A stretch of 64,000 nt of DNA from Bosea sp. ANAM02 (GTDB lineage: Bacteria > Pseudomonadota > Alphaproteobacteria > Rhizobiales > Beijerinckiaceae): assembly GCF_011764485.1 (NCBI RefSeq), contig NZ_AP022849.1:248001-312000 (forward strand), read 5' to 3'. The notes beneath the pieces are model-generated. The model was not told the DNA's origin and ran no database searches. It saw only the letters and a list, made by a program, of their open reading frames with translations. The position numbers and the translations under genes were made by a program. Position 1 is the stretch's first letter, and every line of letters begins with the position of its first letter. Shown here in pieces: positions 24,480 through 33,691 of the stretch.

Positions 24480-25693
24480 CAGAATGCCGGCGCGTAGCGG
24501 TAGCCGCGCTCTGCGATGAGCTCGCTGACCCGCTCGCGCTCGGTCTCGCCGCCAAAGACCTCGACGATATCAAGCACGGCGTCCTCGTCGATCTGAACGT
24601 CATCGAGCACGCTGACGATCTGGTCCGCGGTCATGTTCGTCGCTTTCGCGATACCGGCGAGTTCGTCCTTGGGGAGGCCATACTGCACGGCGAGCGTCAG
24701 CGCACTGGCAGGATCCTCCTTCCAGGCCTCTTCCCGATTGGCACGGCGCTGTGAATAGCCCCATGCGACGGTATCGGCAGGGTTCGCGAGGTCGCTGTCG
24801 AAGCAGACGATGCCCTTGTAGAGGTCGACGAGCTCGGCGTCAGGAAGATCGTCGAGGAAGGAGCGGAGGCCCTGGGCTGAGCTGAACTCCATCCGGTGGT
24901 CGCGCCACTTGGACAGCACAAGCCACCCGCCGCTGCGACCCTCGGTCCTGAAGGACCAATCGCCTTCGTCATCACCAGGCCATGATTGCGCCTGGCCGTC
25001 GACGTAAGGCGACACCGCCTCGGCACAGATATCCCAGAAGAGATGTTCGTCCTTCTCGATCAGCGCCTTCCAGAGCGTGGAAAACGCCGGATCGGGCGTG
25101 AATTCGTGCGTCGTGCCGGTCCCGTCGAAATCCGTGGCCTTGATGTCCCATCCGAGGGCGTAGCCGAAGGCGCCGTTTGTGCTGTGCGAGCCGTGCTTGC
25201 AAAGGAAAGAGATCACCTCAGATCGGCCGCTAGCGGGCCAGGCATAGGCTCGATCAGGCTTTGCGTTCTCATCCAGCATCGCCTGCGTTCGGATATCGGC
25301 AGCAGGCGCGAAGGTGACATCGCGGTGGGTTCGCGCCTGATTGATCAGATCTCCCCGAGCCGGCTCGCGGCCAGTCAGCAGATCGTCTGCCGTGCCCGGG
25401 AAAAGACGGGGGTGGGTCCTCAGAAACAGCGAAAGCTGCGACCAGGGCATCGCCTTGATTCGCTCGAACTCCTCGATCTGCGCGGATTTTCGCGCAGCGA
25501 TCATGTGACGATCGATGACGACGGAGACGTTGTCGTCGTCAAGGACGGCGATGCCGTTGACCTCTGATCCAATCAGGCCCATCGCCTCGAATGCATCGTA
25601 CTGAACGATGGTGATGGCTCGATCGATGCCGAATGTCAGCCTGGCAATGTTGCCGTCGGAGTAGTGGTAGTTGCCGATCTTGGGCATCGTCAT
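24479..25693 (-). CDS. Hypothetical protein upstream of dgt
   Basis: A 404-residue protein without recognised domain, starting MTMPKIGNYHYSDGN. Residues about 20-70 look like a small beta-rich fold; the middle contains a HPRLFPGTADDLLTGREPARGD stretch and the end a helical region with repeated acidic patches (VLDDVQIDEDAVLDIVEVF). The stop overlaps the dgt ATG, so the two are cotranslated and may be functionally linked. The first ATG has a weak site; the third codon is also ATG. Confidence 0.6.
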   Translation of the reverse strand: MTMPKIGNYHYSDGNIARLTFGIDRAITIVQYDAFEAMGLIGSEVNGIAVLDDDNVSVVIDRHMIAARKSAQIEEFERIKAMPWSQLSLFLRTHPRLFPGTADDLLTGREPARGDLINQARTHRDVTFAPAADIRTQAMLDENAKPDRAYAWPASGRSEVISFLCKHGSHSTNGAFGYALGWDIKATDFDGTGTTHEFTPDPAFSTLWKALIEKDEHLFWDICAEAVSPYVDGQAQSWPGDDEGDWSFRTEGRSGGWLVLSKWRDHRMEFSSAQGLRSFLDDLPDAELVDLYKGIVCFDSDLANPADTVAWGYSQRRANREEAWKEDPASALTLAVQYGLPKDELAGIAKATNMTADQIVSVLDDVQIDEDAVLDIVEVFGGETERERVSELIAERGYRYAPAF

Positions 25694-25757
25694 TCCGGGG
25701 TTCGGTGATGTTCGACGAAGCCTAGATCGGCCCGATGCAAGCCAGGAACGCTTTCGC

Positions 25758-26150
25758 CTAGGCAGCCTTCGCGCGCTGGTCGTTCTTCAGCTGCCAAAGG
25801 CCGATCGGGTGATGATGGCAGATCTTCCGCTTCGAACGAACATAGCCGACGAGCTCCCACATCGGATCACGGAACAGCGGGCCGATGCAGCGTGGATCGA
25901 CGCCGGCAGGGATCGGGCACTTCTCGCGAACGTCGTCGGAGGTGATCTGGCCGCGTTCCTTGACGAGCTCAAGGGCGACGAGTCGAGCCTTTGCGAGCCA
26001 TTCGGCTCGGGCAGCTTCGAGGTTCGGCAGGATCTCGGTCTCGAAATCCTGGATCGGCCGGGTGCGCGCGGGTGACGCCTGCCGAGCGCTCGGAGAGCGT
26101 GGCTGCTTGGAATTGGGCTTGCGGCGATCCTGGCTACGAGCCGGCTGCAT
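25758..26150 (-). CDS. Hypothetical basic protein, possible winged helix
   Basis: A 130-residue protein with a highly basic, Gln/Pro/Ser-rich first 30 residues and a folded remainder. The stretch ERGQITSDDVREKCPIPAG and the later SKRKICHHHPIGLWQLK resemble a helix-turn-helix with wing, so DNA binding is plausible but unproven. GAGG precedes the ATG. An AATCCTT-GTT-AAGGATT palindrome lies 18 bases upstream of the ATG. Confidence 0.55.
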   Translation of the reverse strand: MQPARSQDRRKPNSKQPRSPSARQASPARTRPIQDFETEILPNLEAARAEWLAKARLVALELVKERGQITSDDVREKCPIPAGVDPRCIGPLFRDPMWELVGYVRSKRKICHHHPIGLWQLKNDQRAKAA

Positions 26151-26167
26151 GGGAGTTCCTCACAATT

Positions 26168-26184
26168 AATCCTTGTTAAGGATT
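26168..26184. promoter_or_regulatory. Palindrome AATCCTT-GTT-AAGGATT
   Basis: A perfect 7-3-7 inverted repeat in the 108-base gap between two leftward genes, 18 bases before the ATG at 26150. It is the tightest inverted pair of the recurrent word in the window and looks like an operator. Confidence 0.55.
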
Positions 26185-26258
26185 GTTGAGGTCGTTCCTG
26201 AAAGCCACAAAACAGATTCTTCCAGAGTGAGAAGAAATCCGTGAATAGCGCCCCCGTT

Positions 26259-27089
26259 TCAACCGCGGCGCCGAGCCCAGTGCCCTTTGCACTGGCGCGA
26301 TGCCAGAGCTTTTCCAGGCATGTCGCCGGCGTTGCGCTGCCGGATGATTTTCCAGGCTTCGATACCAGTGATGAATGCGAACTTCGCCTCTCCGCCGCCT
26401 TCTGCGGGCTTGAACATCAGCAACCGCAATGGGTAAGCGTCGATTGGCTCCGAGGGGATTGACCCGTCCGCAGCCCTGACGAACGACGGTTCCGCGAACA
26501 CGATACTGTTCGCGGGCTGGTCAAGTCCGAACATTTCGACTTCTTCGGGAGCGAGAGAGAGCTCTCCGCGGAGGGTGAATTCCTCCAAATAATCGACGGC
26601 GGTGGCCAGTGCTGAGCGATCATCCTCTGCAATGGTCTTCAGGACCTCGACGACGGTGGCGTTCGTGCAATAGGCGGCCGGCACGAGGTACGAGACGCCG
26701 TCTCGTTCGGCCATTTTCTGCTTGTCGAGGTTCTTGAGCGTCCATTCGTGCTTGTGACCCGGAGGAACCTCGACGCGGATTCCGCCGAGACCGATGCTCA
26801 TGGAGAACCGGCGCGTCGTCGTGCGCATCTTGGACATGGCCGCAACCTTCGCGAGCCAGCCGTCTGGCGCCGCGCCTTCCAGGCCCTTCTGCAGCTTTTC
26901 CAGCACGTCCTCGGGCTTCGAGCGGGTGTACCGCGGCACCACCCGCCAGGAGCGCCTGGCCCCGTCGAAATAGGCCTTCAGGCTACGCAGGACCTCACGG
27001 GTCGCCAGGTCGAAGCGCGGCGAAAAGACCTCGAAGCCGTCGGCAGTTTCGTAAATGCGGACCGTGCCGTGATCGTGGAAGCTGGCCAT
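26259..27089 (-). CDS. Hypothetical protein, possible HARP-like N-terminus
   Basis: A 276-residue protein starting MASFHDHGTVRIYET behind a GAGG site. Residues about 20-60 (a REVLRSLKAYFDGARRSW stretch followed by RVVPRY) recall the small HARP module found in some helicases that rewind DNA, but no helicase follows. The remainder is alpha/beta without known motifs. It is divergent from the ParA-like gene across a 125-base gap. Confidence 0.5.
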   Translation of the reverse strand: MASFHDHGTVRIYETADGFEVFSPRFDLATREVLRSLKAYFDGARRSWRVVPRYTRSKPEDVLEKLQKGLEGAAPDGWLAKVAAMSKMRTTTRRFSMSIGLGGIRVEVPPGHKHEWTLKNLDKQKMAERDGVSYLVPAAYCTNATVVEVLKTIAEDDRSALATAVDYLEEFTLRGELSLAPEEVEMFGLDQPANSIVFAEPSFVRAADGSIPSEPIDAYPLRLLMFKPAEGGGEAKFAFITGIEAWKIIRQRNAGDMPGKALASRQCKGHWARRRG

Positions 27090-27143
27090 TCTAACCTCGC
27101 AAAGCCCCATCCACCGTGAATCGTATGGATTGATTGCTCCGTC

Positions 27144-27172
27144 CTTGACGAGAGCGTCGCAGAAAGGATTGT
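27144..27172 (+). promoter_or_regulatory. Candidate promoter for parA-like operon, with AAGGATTG word
   Basis: CTTGAC at 27144-27149, a 17-base spacer and GATTGT at 27167-27172 fit the alphaproteobacterial promoter pattern moderately well. AAAGGATTG (27163-27171) overlaps the -10 region, so a protein binding that word would compete with RNA polymerase. The ATG follows 43 bases later. Confidence 0.4.
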
Positions 27173-27214
27173 TTCGGTCCAGACCTGCTATAAGCCTCCC
27201 GCCTGGGGACGATT

Positions 27215-28045
27215 ATGAACCTTCGTGCATGCACAATCATCGGTAGCGACAAGGGGGGCGTGGGCAAATCTTTGCTGGCGAACCTCCTGGTTCAGGCGCA
27301 CGACATTGCTCGCGCCGACGCCCCAGACGTTCCGCGCGTCAACGTTGTCGAAGTCGACCACCAGCGTCGGCTGAGCGGCCTTTTGGGGGAAGACCGGATG
27401 TCGGTATCCCTGCCGGCGTCGGCCTCCATCGCGGAGAGCTCGGCCAACAGGTGGCTCAATGAGTCGCGCTACAACAGCGCCTATTCCGTCTGGGCGTCGG
27501 GCGATTCCATCACCGATTTGGGCGCCAACACGACAACGAGCCTGATGGATTGGGCACGTCACAACACGGTTCGCGAGTTCGCCCGCGAGGACGGCATAGC
27601 CTTCCGCTTTGTCGCCGTGGCGACGCCCGATGACCTCGCGATCCGCTCCGCTCACGCGGCGTTGAGAGACGCTCGCGATGCTTTGGGTGGAGAGCTCTTC
27701 CTGGTTCTCAACGACACTGCGGGCGGCGAGCAGGGTTACCTGCCCTACGAGAACGGCCGCGATCTCCCCGCGCTCCTCGACGATGCCCGCGGCTGGGGGG
27801 TGAAGGTGATCCGTATCCCCTACTGCGACTGCATGCTCTTCGCCTATGCCCGTGCGAGAGGCTACACGGTCGTCGATTTTCTCAGGAACAAGGATGGCGT
27901 CCTCGGTGAAATTCGGCGTGAAGCCAACCTCGATCCCACGACGGAGCGCTTCCAATTACGGAGGTTTACTGCCTGGGTATCGTCGGTTCAGATCGCACTC
28001 GAAGGGCTTTTCGCCCGCCCCGGTTCGGAATGCGTAGCAGCGTGA
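27215..28045 (+). CDS. ParA/MinD-superfamily P-loop ATPase
   Basis: A 276-residue protein with a deviant Walker A box SDKGGVGKS (residues 11-19, signature Lys13 and Lys18) at the extreme N-terminus, then VEVDHQRRL as the switch region. Unlike plasmid ParA proteins it has no N-terminal DNA-binding extension, and no ParB-like gene follows. TraL-type conjugation ATPases share this build. It heads a long rightward run of genes that reaches 32.8 kb, and its stop overlaps the next ATG. Partition and transfer roles are both possible. Confidence 0.75.
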   Translation: MNLRACTIIGSDKGGVGKSLLANLLVQAHDIARADAPDVPRVNVVEVDHQRRLSGLLGEDRMSVSLPASASIAESSANRWLNESRYNSAYSVWASGDSITDLGANTTTSLMDWARHNTVREFAREDGIAFRFVAVATPDDLAIRSAHAALRDARDALGGELFLVLNDTAGGEQGYLPYENGRDLPALLDDARGWGVKVIRIPYCDCMLFAYARARGYTVVDFLRNKDGVLGEIRREANLDPTTERFQLRRFTAWVSSVQIALEGLFARPGSECVAA

Positions 28046-28818
28046 TGCAGCCTGTGCCTGCTGTTTCCGATCCCGCTGCGCTGACAGGTTTCTTCTATGT
28101 CGATCCGGTCGACGGTCTCTCCTACAGACCTGCCGAGGCCAGCTCGGAATTGCGCCGCGATCCGACCGAGATAGAAGCCCTCCAGGTGATTACCGCCGCG
28201 CTTGCAGTGTTGCGAGCGCGCGGCCAGGTGGACCTGCCTGTCGACGAGATCCTCGTTCAGGTGATCGAGCGCCGTGACGACTTCATCGCCGATCTCCGGA
28301 ACCGGATCGTCTCGGCTTTCGATCTGGGCTTCGCATGGCGCGGGCAGCTCACAGGACAGACGCTGGAGGACAGCCGCGCCGTCGGACGCACTTTGGGGAG
28401 CGATCTGTTCGAGGGGCTTCCTGTCAACTGTGACGCGGTCCCCTCTTTCGAGAGCGGCGACGCAGGCATGGTCCTCGCGAAAGCGGAAATCAAACGCGCG
28501 CTCTGGGAAGCCAGCGATCCGATTTCGCTCGCTCAACCGATCACTCCCGAGCCACGCCTTCCGCTGCCCGCGCCATCCGTCGTCGTTGGCGCCCAATGGT
28601 GCCAACCCAGCGATCAGCGCCAGCGGCAGTTCCTGCTGCGTTTCGAAGACGCCGATGTCGGAGATCTCGTCTACGACGATGAGGATCAGGCGCGCGCAGA
28701 CTGGATACGGGCGACGGAGAACTGGAACTGCTACCTGTTCGGCGCGCTTGAAATCGCACCTGCACCTTCGTCTTCGTCGATTTCAGGAGACGGTGCGAGG
28801 ATGACGCATCAGGCCTGA
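28045..28818 (+). CDS. Hypothetical protein
   Basis: A 257-residue protein whose ATG overlaps the ParA-like stop (TGATG); an in-frame ATG at 28030 lies inside the upstream gene. The N-terminal half is helical, the C-terminal domain (from GAQWCQPSDQRQRQF) beta-rich with acidic loops, ending in a Ser-rich tail. No family recognised. Translational coupling suggests it works with the ATPase. Confidence 0.6.
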   Translation: MQPVPAVSDPAALTGFFYVDPVDGLSYRPAEASSELRRDPTEIEALQVITAALAVLRARGQVDLPVDEILVQVIERRDDFIADLRNRIVSAFDLGFAWRGQLTGQTLEDSRAVGRTLGSDLFEGLPVNCDAVPSFESGDAGMVLAKAEIKRALWEASDPISLAQPITPEPRLPLPAPSVVVGAQWCQPSDQRQRQFLLRFEDADVGDLVYDDEDQARADWIRATENWNCYLFGALEIAPAPSSSSISGDGARMTHQA

Positions 28819-28830
28819 GCGAGAATCGAC

Positions 28831-29301
28831 ATGAACGAAGAAGCCTTCGCCCGTATCAAGAACCTGACTCCGGTGGACGCTGAGCCACGCATTTCCGTCG
28901 ACGACGGTCCGGATCGCACTCTGCTTTATGGCTGGAGCGCGGCGATCGACTGGGGTCAGAACAGGACCTGGCACGTCTATAGCGAAGACGGCCAGCTCAA
29001 TCTCTTCGTCTACGGTGGCCCGAAACCCGCCGGCGAAATCCGCATCGTCGACGCGAGCGAGATCACGAGGTCGGAGCTGTCTTCCAGCACGGATTCAATC
29101 CTGGTCTCGGGCGTCGAGCTTCCCGCCAAACTTCTTCCACCCCCGAAGCGCGCCTACCCCGCCGCATGCGACGAGGCATTTTCTGCGCGCCTGATCGAGC
29201 TCGGTGTGCATATTTCCTTCACCACTTTCGAAGCTCGCGAGGAGAAGGCGTTCTACGGGCTGCGGGCGTCTGAATTTCTGGCTCCAGCTCCAACGCCCTG
29301 A
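28831..29301 (+). CDS. Hypothetical protein
   Basis: A 156-residue soluble protein starting MNEEAFARIKNLTPVD, 13 bases after the previous stop. It is beta-rich (LLYGWSAAIDWG, then a LNLFVYGG strand). No motif recognised. It sits between the ParA-like pair and the RNase HII gene in one rightward run. Confidence 0.6.
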   Translation: MNEEAFARIKNLTPVDAEPRISVDDGPDRTLLYGWSAAIDWGQNRTWHVYSEDGQLNLFVYGGPKPAGEIRIVDASEITRSELSSSTDSILVSGVELPAKLLPPPKRAYPAACDEAFSARLIELGVHISFTTFEAREEKAFYGLRASEFLAPAPTP

Positions 29302-29322
29302 GGTCTCAAGGATCGGGAACCC

Positions 29323-30006
29323 ATGCCGGATTTTTCGATCGAGAGCGGCCTCATCGTGGCCGGCCACCGGTTAATTTGCGGAGTTGACGAGGCTGGGCGC
29401 GGCTGTCTCGCTGGAGCAGTCACGGCTGCGTCCGTGATCCTGAATCCGAATGACCTGCCCGATGGTGTGGATGACTCGAAGAAGCTCTCGGCGGCGCGCC
29501 GAAGCGAGCTCTACGATCTCATCATGGAGAAGGCTCTCGGGGTGGGCGTCGCCTTCGTTGAAGCGTCAGAGATCGATAGCACGAACATCCTGATCGCGAC
29601 GATGAAGGCCATGCGATTGGCTATTCACGAGCTGCCGATGCGGCCGGGATACGCTTGCATCGATGGAAACATCATTCCGCAGGAACTGCCGTGTCTCGCC
29701 TCTGCGTATGTCGGCGGAGACCGGCGAAGCCTCACAATCGCCGCAGCCAGTATCGTGGCAAAGGAGTCTCGCTCCCGGCTGATGAAGCGGCTTGATCAGG
29801 CCCTGCCTGGCTATGGGTTCGCAACCCATGACGGCTACGGAACGGACGCGCATCTTGAGGCGCTATCCCGCCTCGGTCCCAGCCCTCAGCACCGGATGAC
29901 CTTCGCTCCTCTGAAGCCGTGGCGGACTGAACCGGAGGTGACCAAGCCAAGGAAGAGAAAAGCGCCGGCGCCGGCGCAGCTCTCATTCTTCGATGCGATC
30001 GCTTGA
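29323..30006 (+). CDS. rnhB: Ribonuclease HII
   Basis: This 227-residue enzyme removes ribonucleotides from DNA and RNA strands of RNA-DNA hybrids. GVDEAGRGCLAG carries the first two acidic ligands, DSKKLSAARR follows as in the family, and the Asp of GGDRRS before TIAAASIVAKESR gives the next. Length is normal. A CAAGGATC word with AAGGA lies 10 bases upstream and may serve as ribosome site. An element-borne copy suits replication with ribonucleotide-rich or primer-rich intermediates. Confidence 0.92.
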   Translation: MPDFSIESGLIVAGHRLICGVDEAGRGCLAGAVTAASVILNPNDLPDGVDDSKKLSAARRSELYDLIMEKALGVGVAFVEASEIDSTNILIATMKAMRLAIHELPMRPGYACIDGNIIPQELPCLASAYVGGDRRSLTIAAASIVAKESRSRLMKRLDQALPGYGFATHDGYGTDAHLEALSRLGPSPQHRMTFAPLKPWRTEPEVTKPRKRKAPAPAQLSFFDAIA

Positions 30007-30070
30007 AGGCGATCTGGTGACTTTCAAGCTCGCGCAGCAACCTGTCGTGATGACATCGATTGGCGAGCCA

Positions 30071-30436
30071 ATGACGACCGAACTCGACACCTCCATCCGC
30101 GACGCAGCAGCCCTCATTCTTGACCCCGACCTTCAGGGCTCCGTGCTCGTTGTATGCGTCGACGAGGTCCAACAGGACGGCCCTCCGCTCTACACGGGCA
30201 TCGGCCGCGATTCTGAGGGCGTGTACCTTGAGGTCGGTCGTGACAAGGAAGGCGCCTACCTCGAAGGCACTGATGGTATCCGGAGACTGACTGCGGTCGA
30301 CGCGGACATGCTGGAACTCGCCATTGAGCTTTCTCCCGACGCTGTAGTTCTCAAGGAGATGAGCTTCGAGACGCTCACCTCGCGCGAGTATCCGGTCAGC
30401 TTCATCGGGGATTTCGCGCCGAGTCCGGGCTTCTGA
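30071..30436 (+). CDS. Hypothetical acidic protein
   Basis: A 121-residue acidic protein. Three in-frame ATGs (29993, 30050, 30071) are possible; 30071 is preceded by GGCGAG and avoids overlap with rnhB. It has a repeated turn pattern (GRDSEGVYLEVGRDKEGAYLE), suggesting a beta hairpin repeat. Its stop lies two bases before the next ATG. Function unknown. Confidence 0.5.
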   Translation: MTTELDTSIRDAAALILDPDLQGSVLVVCVDEVQQDGPPLYTGIGRDSEGVYLEVGRDKEGAYLEGTDGIRRLTAVDADMLELAIELSPDAVVLKEMSFETLTSREYPVSFIGDFAPSPGF

Positions 30437-30438
30437 GC

Positions 30439-31821
30439 ATGGCGCAGCGCCTCATTCTCGGAACGGTTCGCGGACGCATCGGCGGTCAAAGGCATACGGT
30501 GGCCTTGACCGATGGAAGCGTGCTGCGCGTCCAGTTCGAGGGTGAAGTGATGCCGCGCATCGGCGCTGACGTCATTGGCATCCTCGACGATAGCTCAGGC
30601 GAAAATCGCATCGAGCTCGTCCCCGACGTTGCCAAGCGCATGCTCAAGGGCAAGCGCACCAAGATCATTCCGTTCGGTCGGCCAGACGTCACAGCACGGA
30701 TGCTCGCCTACCTCCTTGACGGGACGGGCCCTGCTCTCATCCGACCTGGTGTCGGCGGGATCATCGAACGCACTCCGATCATCAAGGATCCCGACCTCCG
30801 ATGGGCTCTGAGCATCCTTGAGCCGGAAGCGGCTCGGCTCGGCCTTGCCCTCAACGTCGTGGATCCGCTCGCTCTCGCTGCGGCAGCCTGGACGGACCGC
30901 GACCTGGTCGACGCTGTTCTGCCAGCCGATGCATCCGGCGAGCGCGGTGCGCTCTCGGATCTCAAGGCCCTCATGGCAGACGCCTTCCAGCCGGCATGCC
31001 GGCGGACGCTCCTGGGGCTCGGCCGCGGAGCGAAGACGCCGTCCGTGGACTTCGTCATCCCCTACTCACCGTTCCTGACGGGTGCGACGTTTTGCGCGCG
31101 CATCGGTGGCGCCTGGCATTCCGAGTACGCCTTCCCGGCTATCTCCTCTGATGATGCACGCAGGCTCTCCTCGTTCCGCGAGATCTCGCTGAGCTTCGCG
31201 GCTCGCTATCTCGGAACGGTCTCTCGAAACTCGGAGGTGGCACGGCACCTCGAGGAGTGCTTCGCCGACGCGGCCGCCACGACGGCATTTCTTCGCTCGG
31301 GCGGCGACCCGGCTGCAGCTCTCCGCTTCGCCGCGTTTCGGGAGGCCGGCGCTGCGCGCTGGAATAAAGAAGGCTCCTGCCCGCCCCAGACCTGGTCGGC
31401 GATCCGCGCCGCGGTGTCAGCGGCTAGTTCACCCGATCTCCTGACCACAGACGATCTGCTGAAGCATGCTGCCTCCGTGGCGCTGATCCATGCGCCGCGC
31501 GGCAACGAGGCAATACTGGCCGGTGCCCTCAATGCGAGCGACAAGGACACCTTTATCGACCTGGAGACGGCAGGCCCCCATACCAAGGCCGCGCTTGAGC
31601 GCCATTTCCAGCAGGAAGTCGCGGAGAACGTTGCTCGGCTCGCATCCCACGGGAACGCGCTCGCCCGCATGGCCAAGTTTGCGCCGCTGATCGTCCCCAT
31701 GGGCTTCGAGGACGCTTTCGAAGAGCTCGTGCGTCCGGCACTCGGCTCGATCGAGTCCGACGACAACGACATCCGCCCGCTCTCATTCTTGGATGACGAA
31801 GCGCCCGCGCTTCGCATGTGA
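30439..31821 (+). CDS. Hypothetical protein
   Basis: A 460-residue protein. The first 70 residues look like a small OB or beta-barrel fold (ILGTVRGRIGGQRHTV, then LRVQFEGEV and IGILDDSS), followed by a large alpha-helical body with no recognised motif. ATG follows the previous stop by two bases and the end overlaps the next gene by 29 bases, showing tight operon packing. A nucleic-acid role from the barrel is conjecture. Confidence 0.6.
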   Translation: MAQRLILGTVRGRIGGQRHTVALTDGSVLRVQFEGEVMPRIGADVIGILDDSSGENRIELVPDVAKRMLKGKRTKIIPFGRPDVTARMLAYLLDGTGPALIRPGVGGIIERTPIIKDPDLRWALSILEPEAARLGLALNVVDPLALAAAAWTDRDLVDAVLPADASGERGALSDLKALMADAFQPACRRTLLGLGRGAKTPSVDFVIPYSPFLTGATFCARIGGAWHSEYAFPAISSDDARRLSSFREISLSFAARYLGTVSRNSEVARHLEECFADAAATTAFLRSGGDPAAALRFAAFREAGAARWNKEGSCPPQTWSAIRAAVSAASSPDLLTTDDLLKHAASVALIHAPRGNEAILAGALNASDKDTFIDLETAGPHTKAALERHFQQEVAENVARLASHGNALARMAKFAPLIVPMGFEDAFEELVRPALGSIESDDNDIRPLSFLDDEAPALRM

Positions 31822-32791
31822 CCTCATCCCCGGATTTCTGGTCCTCATCGGCATTCAGCGTTCGGGCCGGCCGCTTCTATCGAGCTATCCTTCCCGATCA
31901 TCTGATCTCGTCGCGTGTATGCGTGGCGACCGATATCATGAAGGAACAGCACTCGTGCCGACCCTTGAGGCCTCGCTCTCCCGGACACAGGCAATCCGTG
32001 CGCTTGGCGCAACCTATGTGCACAGCGGTGATTGGCGCGAGCCGATCGTCGAGTTGCTCGGCTCTGATCGGTTGGTCTCCGCGGGCCAGCGCAGCTTTTC
32101 CACAGAAGAGGCAGCTATCGACTTCGTTCGTGAGCAATCTCGCGCCCAGGCCGAGCGCGATGTGGCCGCGGCGGAAGCAATGATGGGCGGGTTCCTGGTG
32201 CCAACGCGCCTTTGGCTTGCTCGAAATTCGCACTTCTTCCGCCGAAGGGAGGTTGGGCTGATCCAAACGGAGTCGATTGCGTCACAGCGCCTACGAGCCG
32301 CGCGGCGGATCCTGGCAACCGATAATCCAGTCGAGATTGTCCGGCTGCCGGAGGAGATTGCTCTTCCGCCGCTGTTTGCGGTGGACGAAAAGGTGTGGGT
32401 CGTGGATTCCCGCGGCCATCCGGGCGAGGCTCCTCGGATGGCTCCGTCAGCGGTCCGCCAGCGCCTGCTGTCTGGCGGCGGCGGTACCGCCCACACCATT
32501 CGCTACATGGTGGAGGGGTTCGCGGTGCCTTTCGAGGCGCAGATCGGGGTTGGGGCTGGCGCCGTCCTGGTGCCGGCCGATCCTCACCTGAAAGCCTATT
32601 CCGAAAAGTTGGTCGCTGAGCGCGTCCTCGACCTCTTCTCGTCCTCGACGAAGGGTGAGGCTATGGATATCCCGCAGGAGCCTGTCAGGGCGGCCGGCAG
32701 CGGCCTGGTCGACCAATTGGCAGCCCTTGCCGGCCTGGGCACCAAGCTTTGGCTCCCAGGCCCCGCTGGAGCCTCCGAAGGCTCGCGCTAG
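31793..32791 (+). CDS. Hypothetical protein
   Basis: A 332-residue protein whose proposed ATG lies inside the previous gene (29-base overlap); an internal ATG at 31919 would remove the overlap and 42 residues, and cannot be excluded. Residues about 95-135 form a charged helix; later parts alternate strands and include VVDSRGHPGEAPRMAPS. No family recognised. It is the last gene of the rightward run, meeting the next leftward gene stop to stop. Confidence 0.55.
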   Translation: MTKRPRFACDLIPGFLVLIGIQRSGRPLLSSYPSRSSDLVACMRGDRYHEGTALVPTLEASLSRTQAIRALGATYVHSGDWREPIVELLGSDRLVSAGQRSFSTEEAAIDFVREQSRAQAERDVAAAEAMMGGFLVPTRLWLARNSHFFRRREVGLIQTESIASQRLRAARRILATDNPVEIVRLPEEIALPPLFAVDEKVWVVDSRGHPGEAPRMAPSAVRQRLLSGGGGTAHTIRYMVEGFAVPFEAQIGVGAGAVLVPADPHLKAYSEKLVAERVLDLFSSSTKGEAMDIPQEPVRAAGSGLVDQLAALAGLGTKLWLPGPAGASEGSR

Positions 32792-33445
32792 TCAGCGCGG
32801 GCCAGGAGCCGTCGAGGGAGCAGTGTCGACGCCGGCGGCATCGAGCGCTTCGATCACTTCCTGCAAGCCATCGAGCTCGATCCCTTCTGCACGTGCGTTG
32901 CGGACGAGGTTCGCCACGAGCTGCTCGAATTCTTCCGCAGGTGCGCTGTCCGGCTGCTCGGCGAGAGCGCAATCGCACGCTTCCATGGATTCGGCGTATT
33001 CGAGGATGGGAATGGACGTGGTCGTCCGTTCGTATTCGAAGGCGGCTGGCATGCCGGCGAGGAGCACGGTGTTGAATGCCATGATCACCTTGGCCTCTTC
33101 CTCGGTGGCGGCCTCAATCACCTCTTCGTGGCTGATTTCCTCCTCGTCGAAGTGCCCCTCCATCGGCCAAATCTTGGTCTCGCCGCCGCCGGCGAAGGCT
33201 AGTTTTTGGAAGCGCAGCTTTTCGCCTACCGTATCCATTCGGTCGAGGTACGCCGAGTCGCCACCCTTTTTGAGGAAGGCGTCGTAATCGACATAGCGGC
33301 TCGATATCGCCCGGTTCGCACTCCGCATGGCCTCGGCGACCTGCGTCTGCAGACGGACACCTTTCGTGACCGGTACGGTGGTCACCGCAACCCCGGACGG
33401 GTCCAGGTCGGTCGGCACGGCAATGGTGAAAACGAACTCGGTCAT
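32792..33445 (-). CDS. Hypothetical acidic protein
   Basis: A 217-residue acidic protein starting MTEFVFTIAVPTDLD behind GAGG. The region about residues 85-115 is Glu-rich (GHFDEEEISHEEVIEAATEE) and the C-terminus helical. No recognised domain. The in-frame sequence upstream of 33445 reads as non-coding. Confidence 0.6.
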   Translation of the reverse strand: MTEFVFTIAVPTDLDPSGVAVTTVPVTKGVRLQTQVAEAMRSANRAISSRYVDYDAFLKKGGDSAYLDRMDTVGEKLRFQKLAFAGGGETKIWPMEGHFDEEEISHEEVIEAATEEEAKVIMAFNTVLLAGMPAAFEYERTTTSIPILEYAESMEACDCALAEQPDSAPAEEFEQLVANLVRNARAEGIELDGLQEVIEALDAAGVDTAPSTAPGPR

Positions 33446-33662
33446 GGAATCCTCACGGGTCTGTCGTTCGAGGATCCTACCGCGGGCCGACGAAAGGCAC
33501 CGCGGCCGCAACGAAGCCAAATCGTGAAACTGCGGCTGTTGAGAACACAGAACTCTTCCGAACGCGAAACCATATCTCGGAACTCGAACCCATAACTTGA
33601 GCCACTTCCCACCCATAATTTGGAACACCGGAGCCGGCGATCGAGAATCTTCAGGCACCCCT

Positions 33663-33691
33663 TGACAGCGTCCGACACTGTCATATGTAAT
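33663..33691 (+). promoter_or_regulatory. Near-consensus sigma-70 promoter
   Basis: TTGACA at 33663-33668, a 17-base spacer, and TGTAAT at 33686-33691 (five of six -10 positions). It drives the ribbon-helix-helix candidate gene 52 bases downstream. It is the strongest promoter by inspection in the window. Confidence 0.75.
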
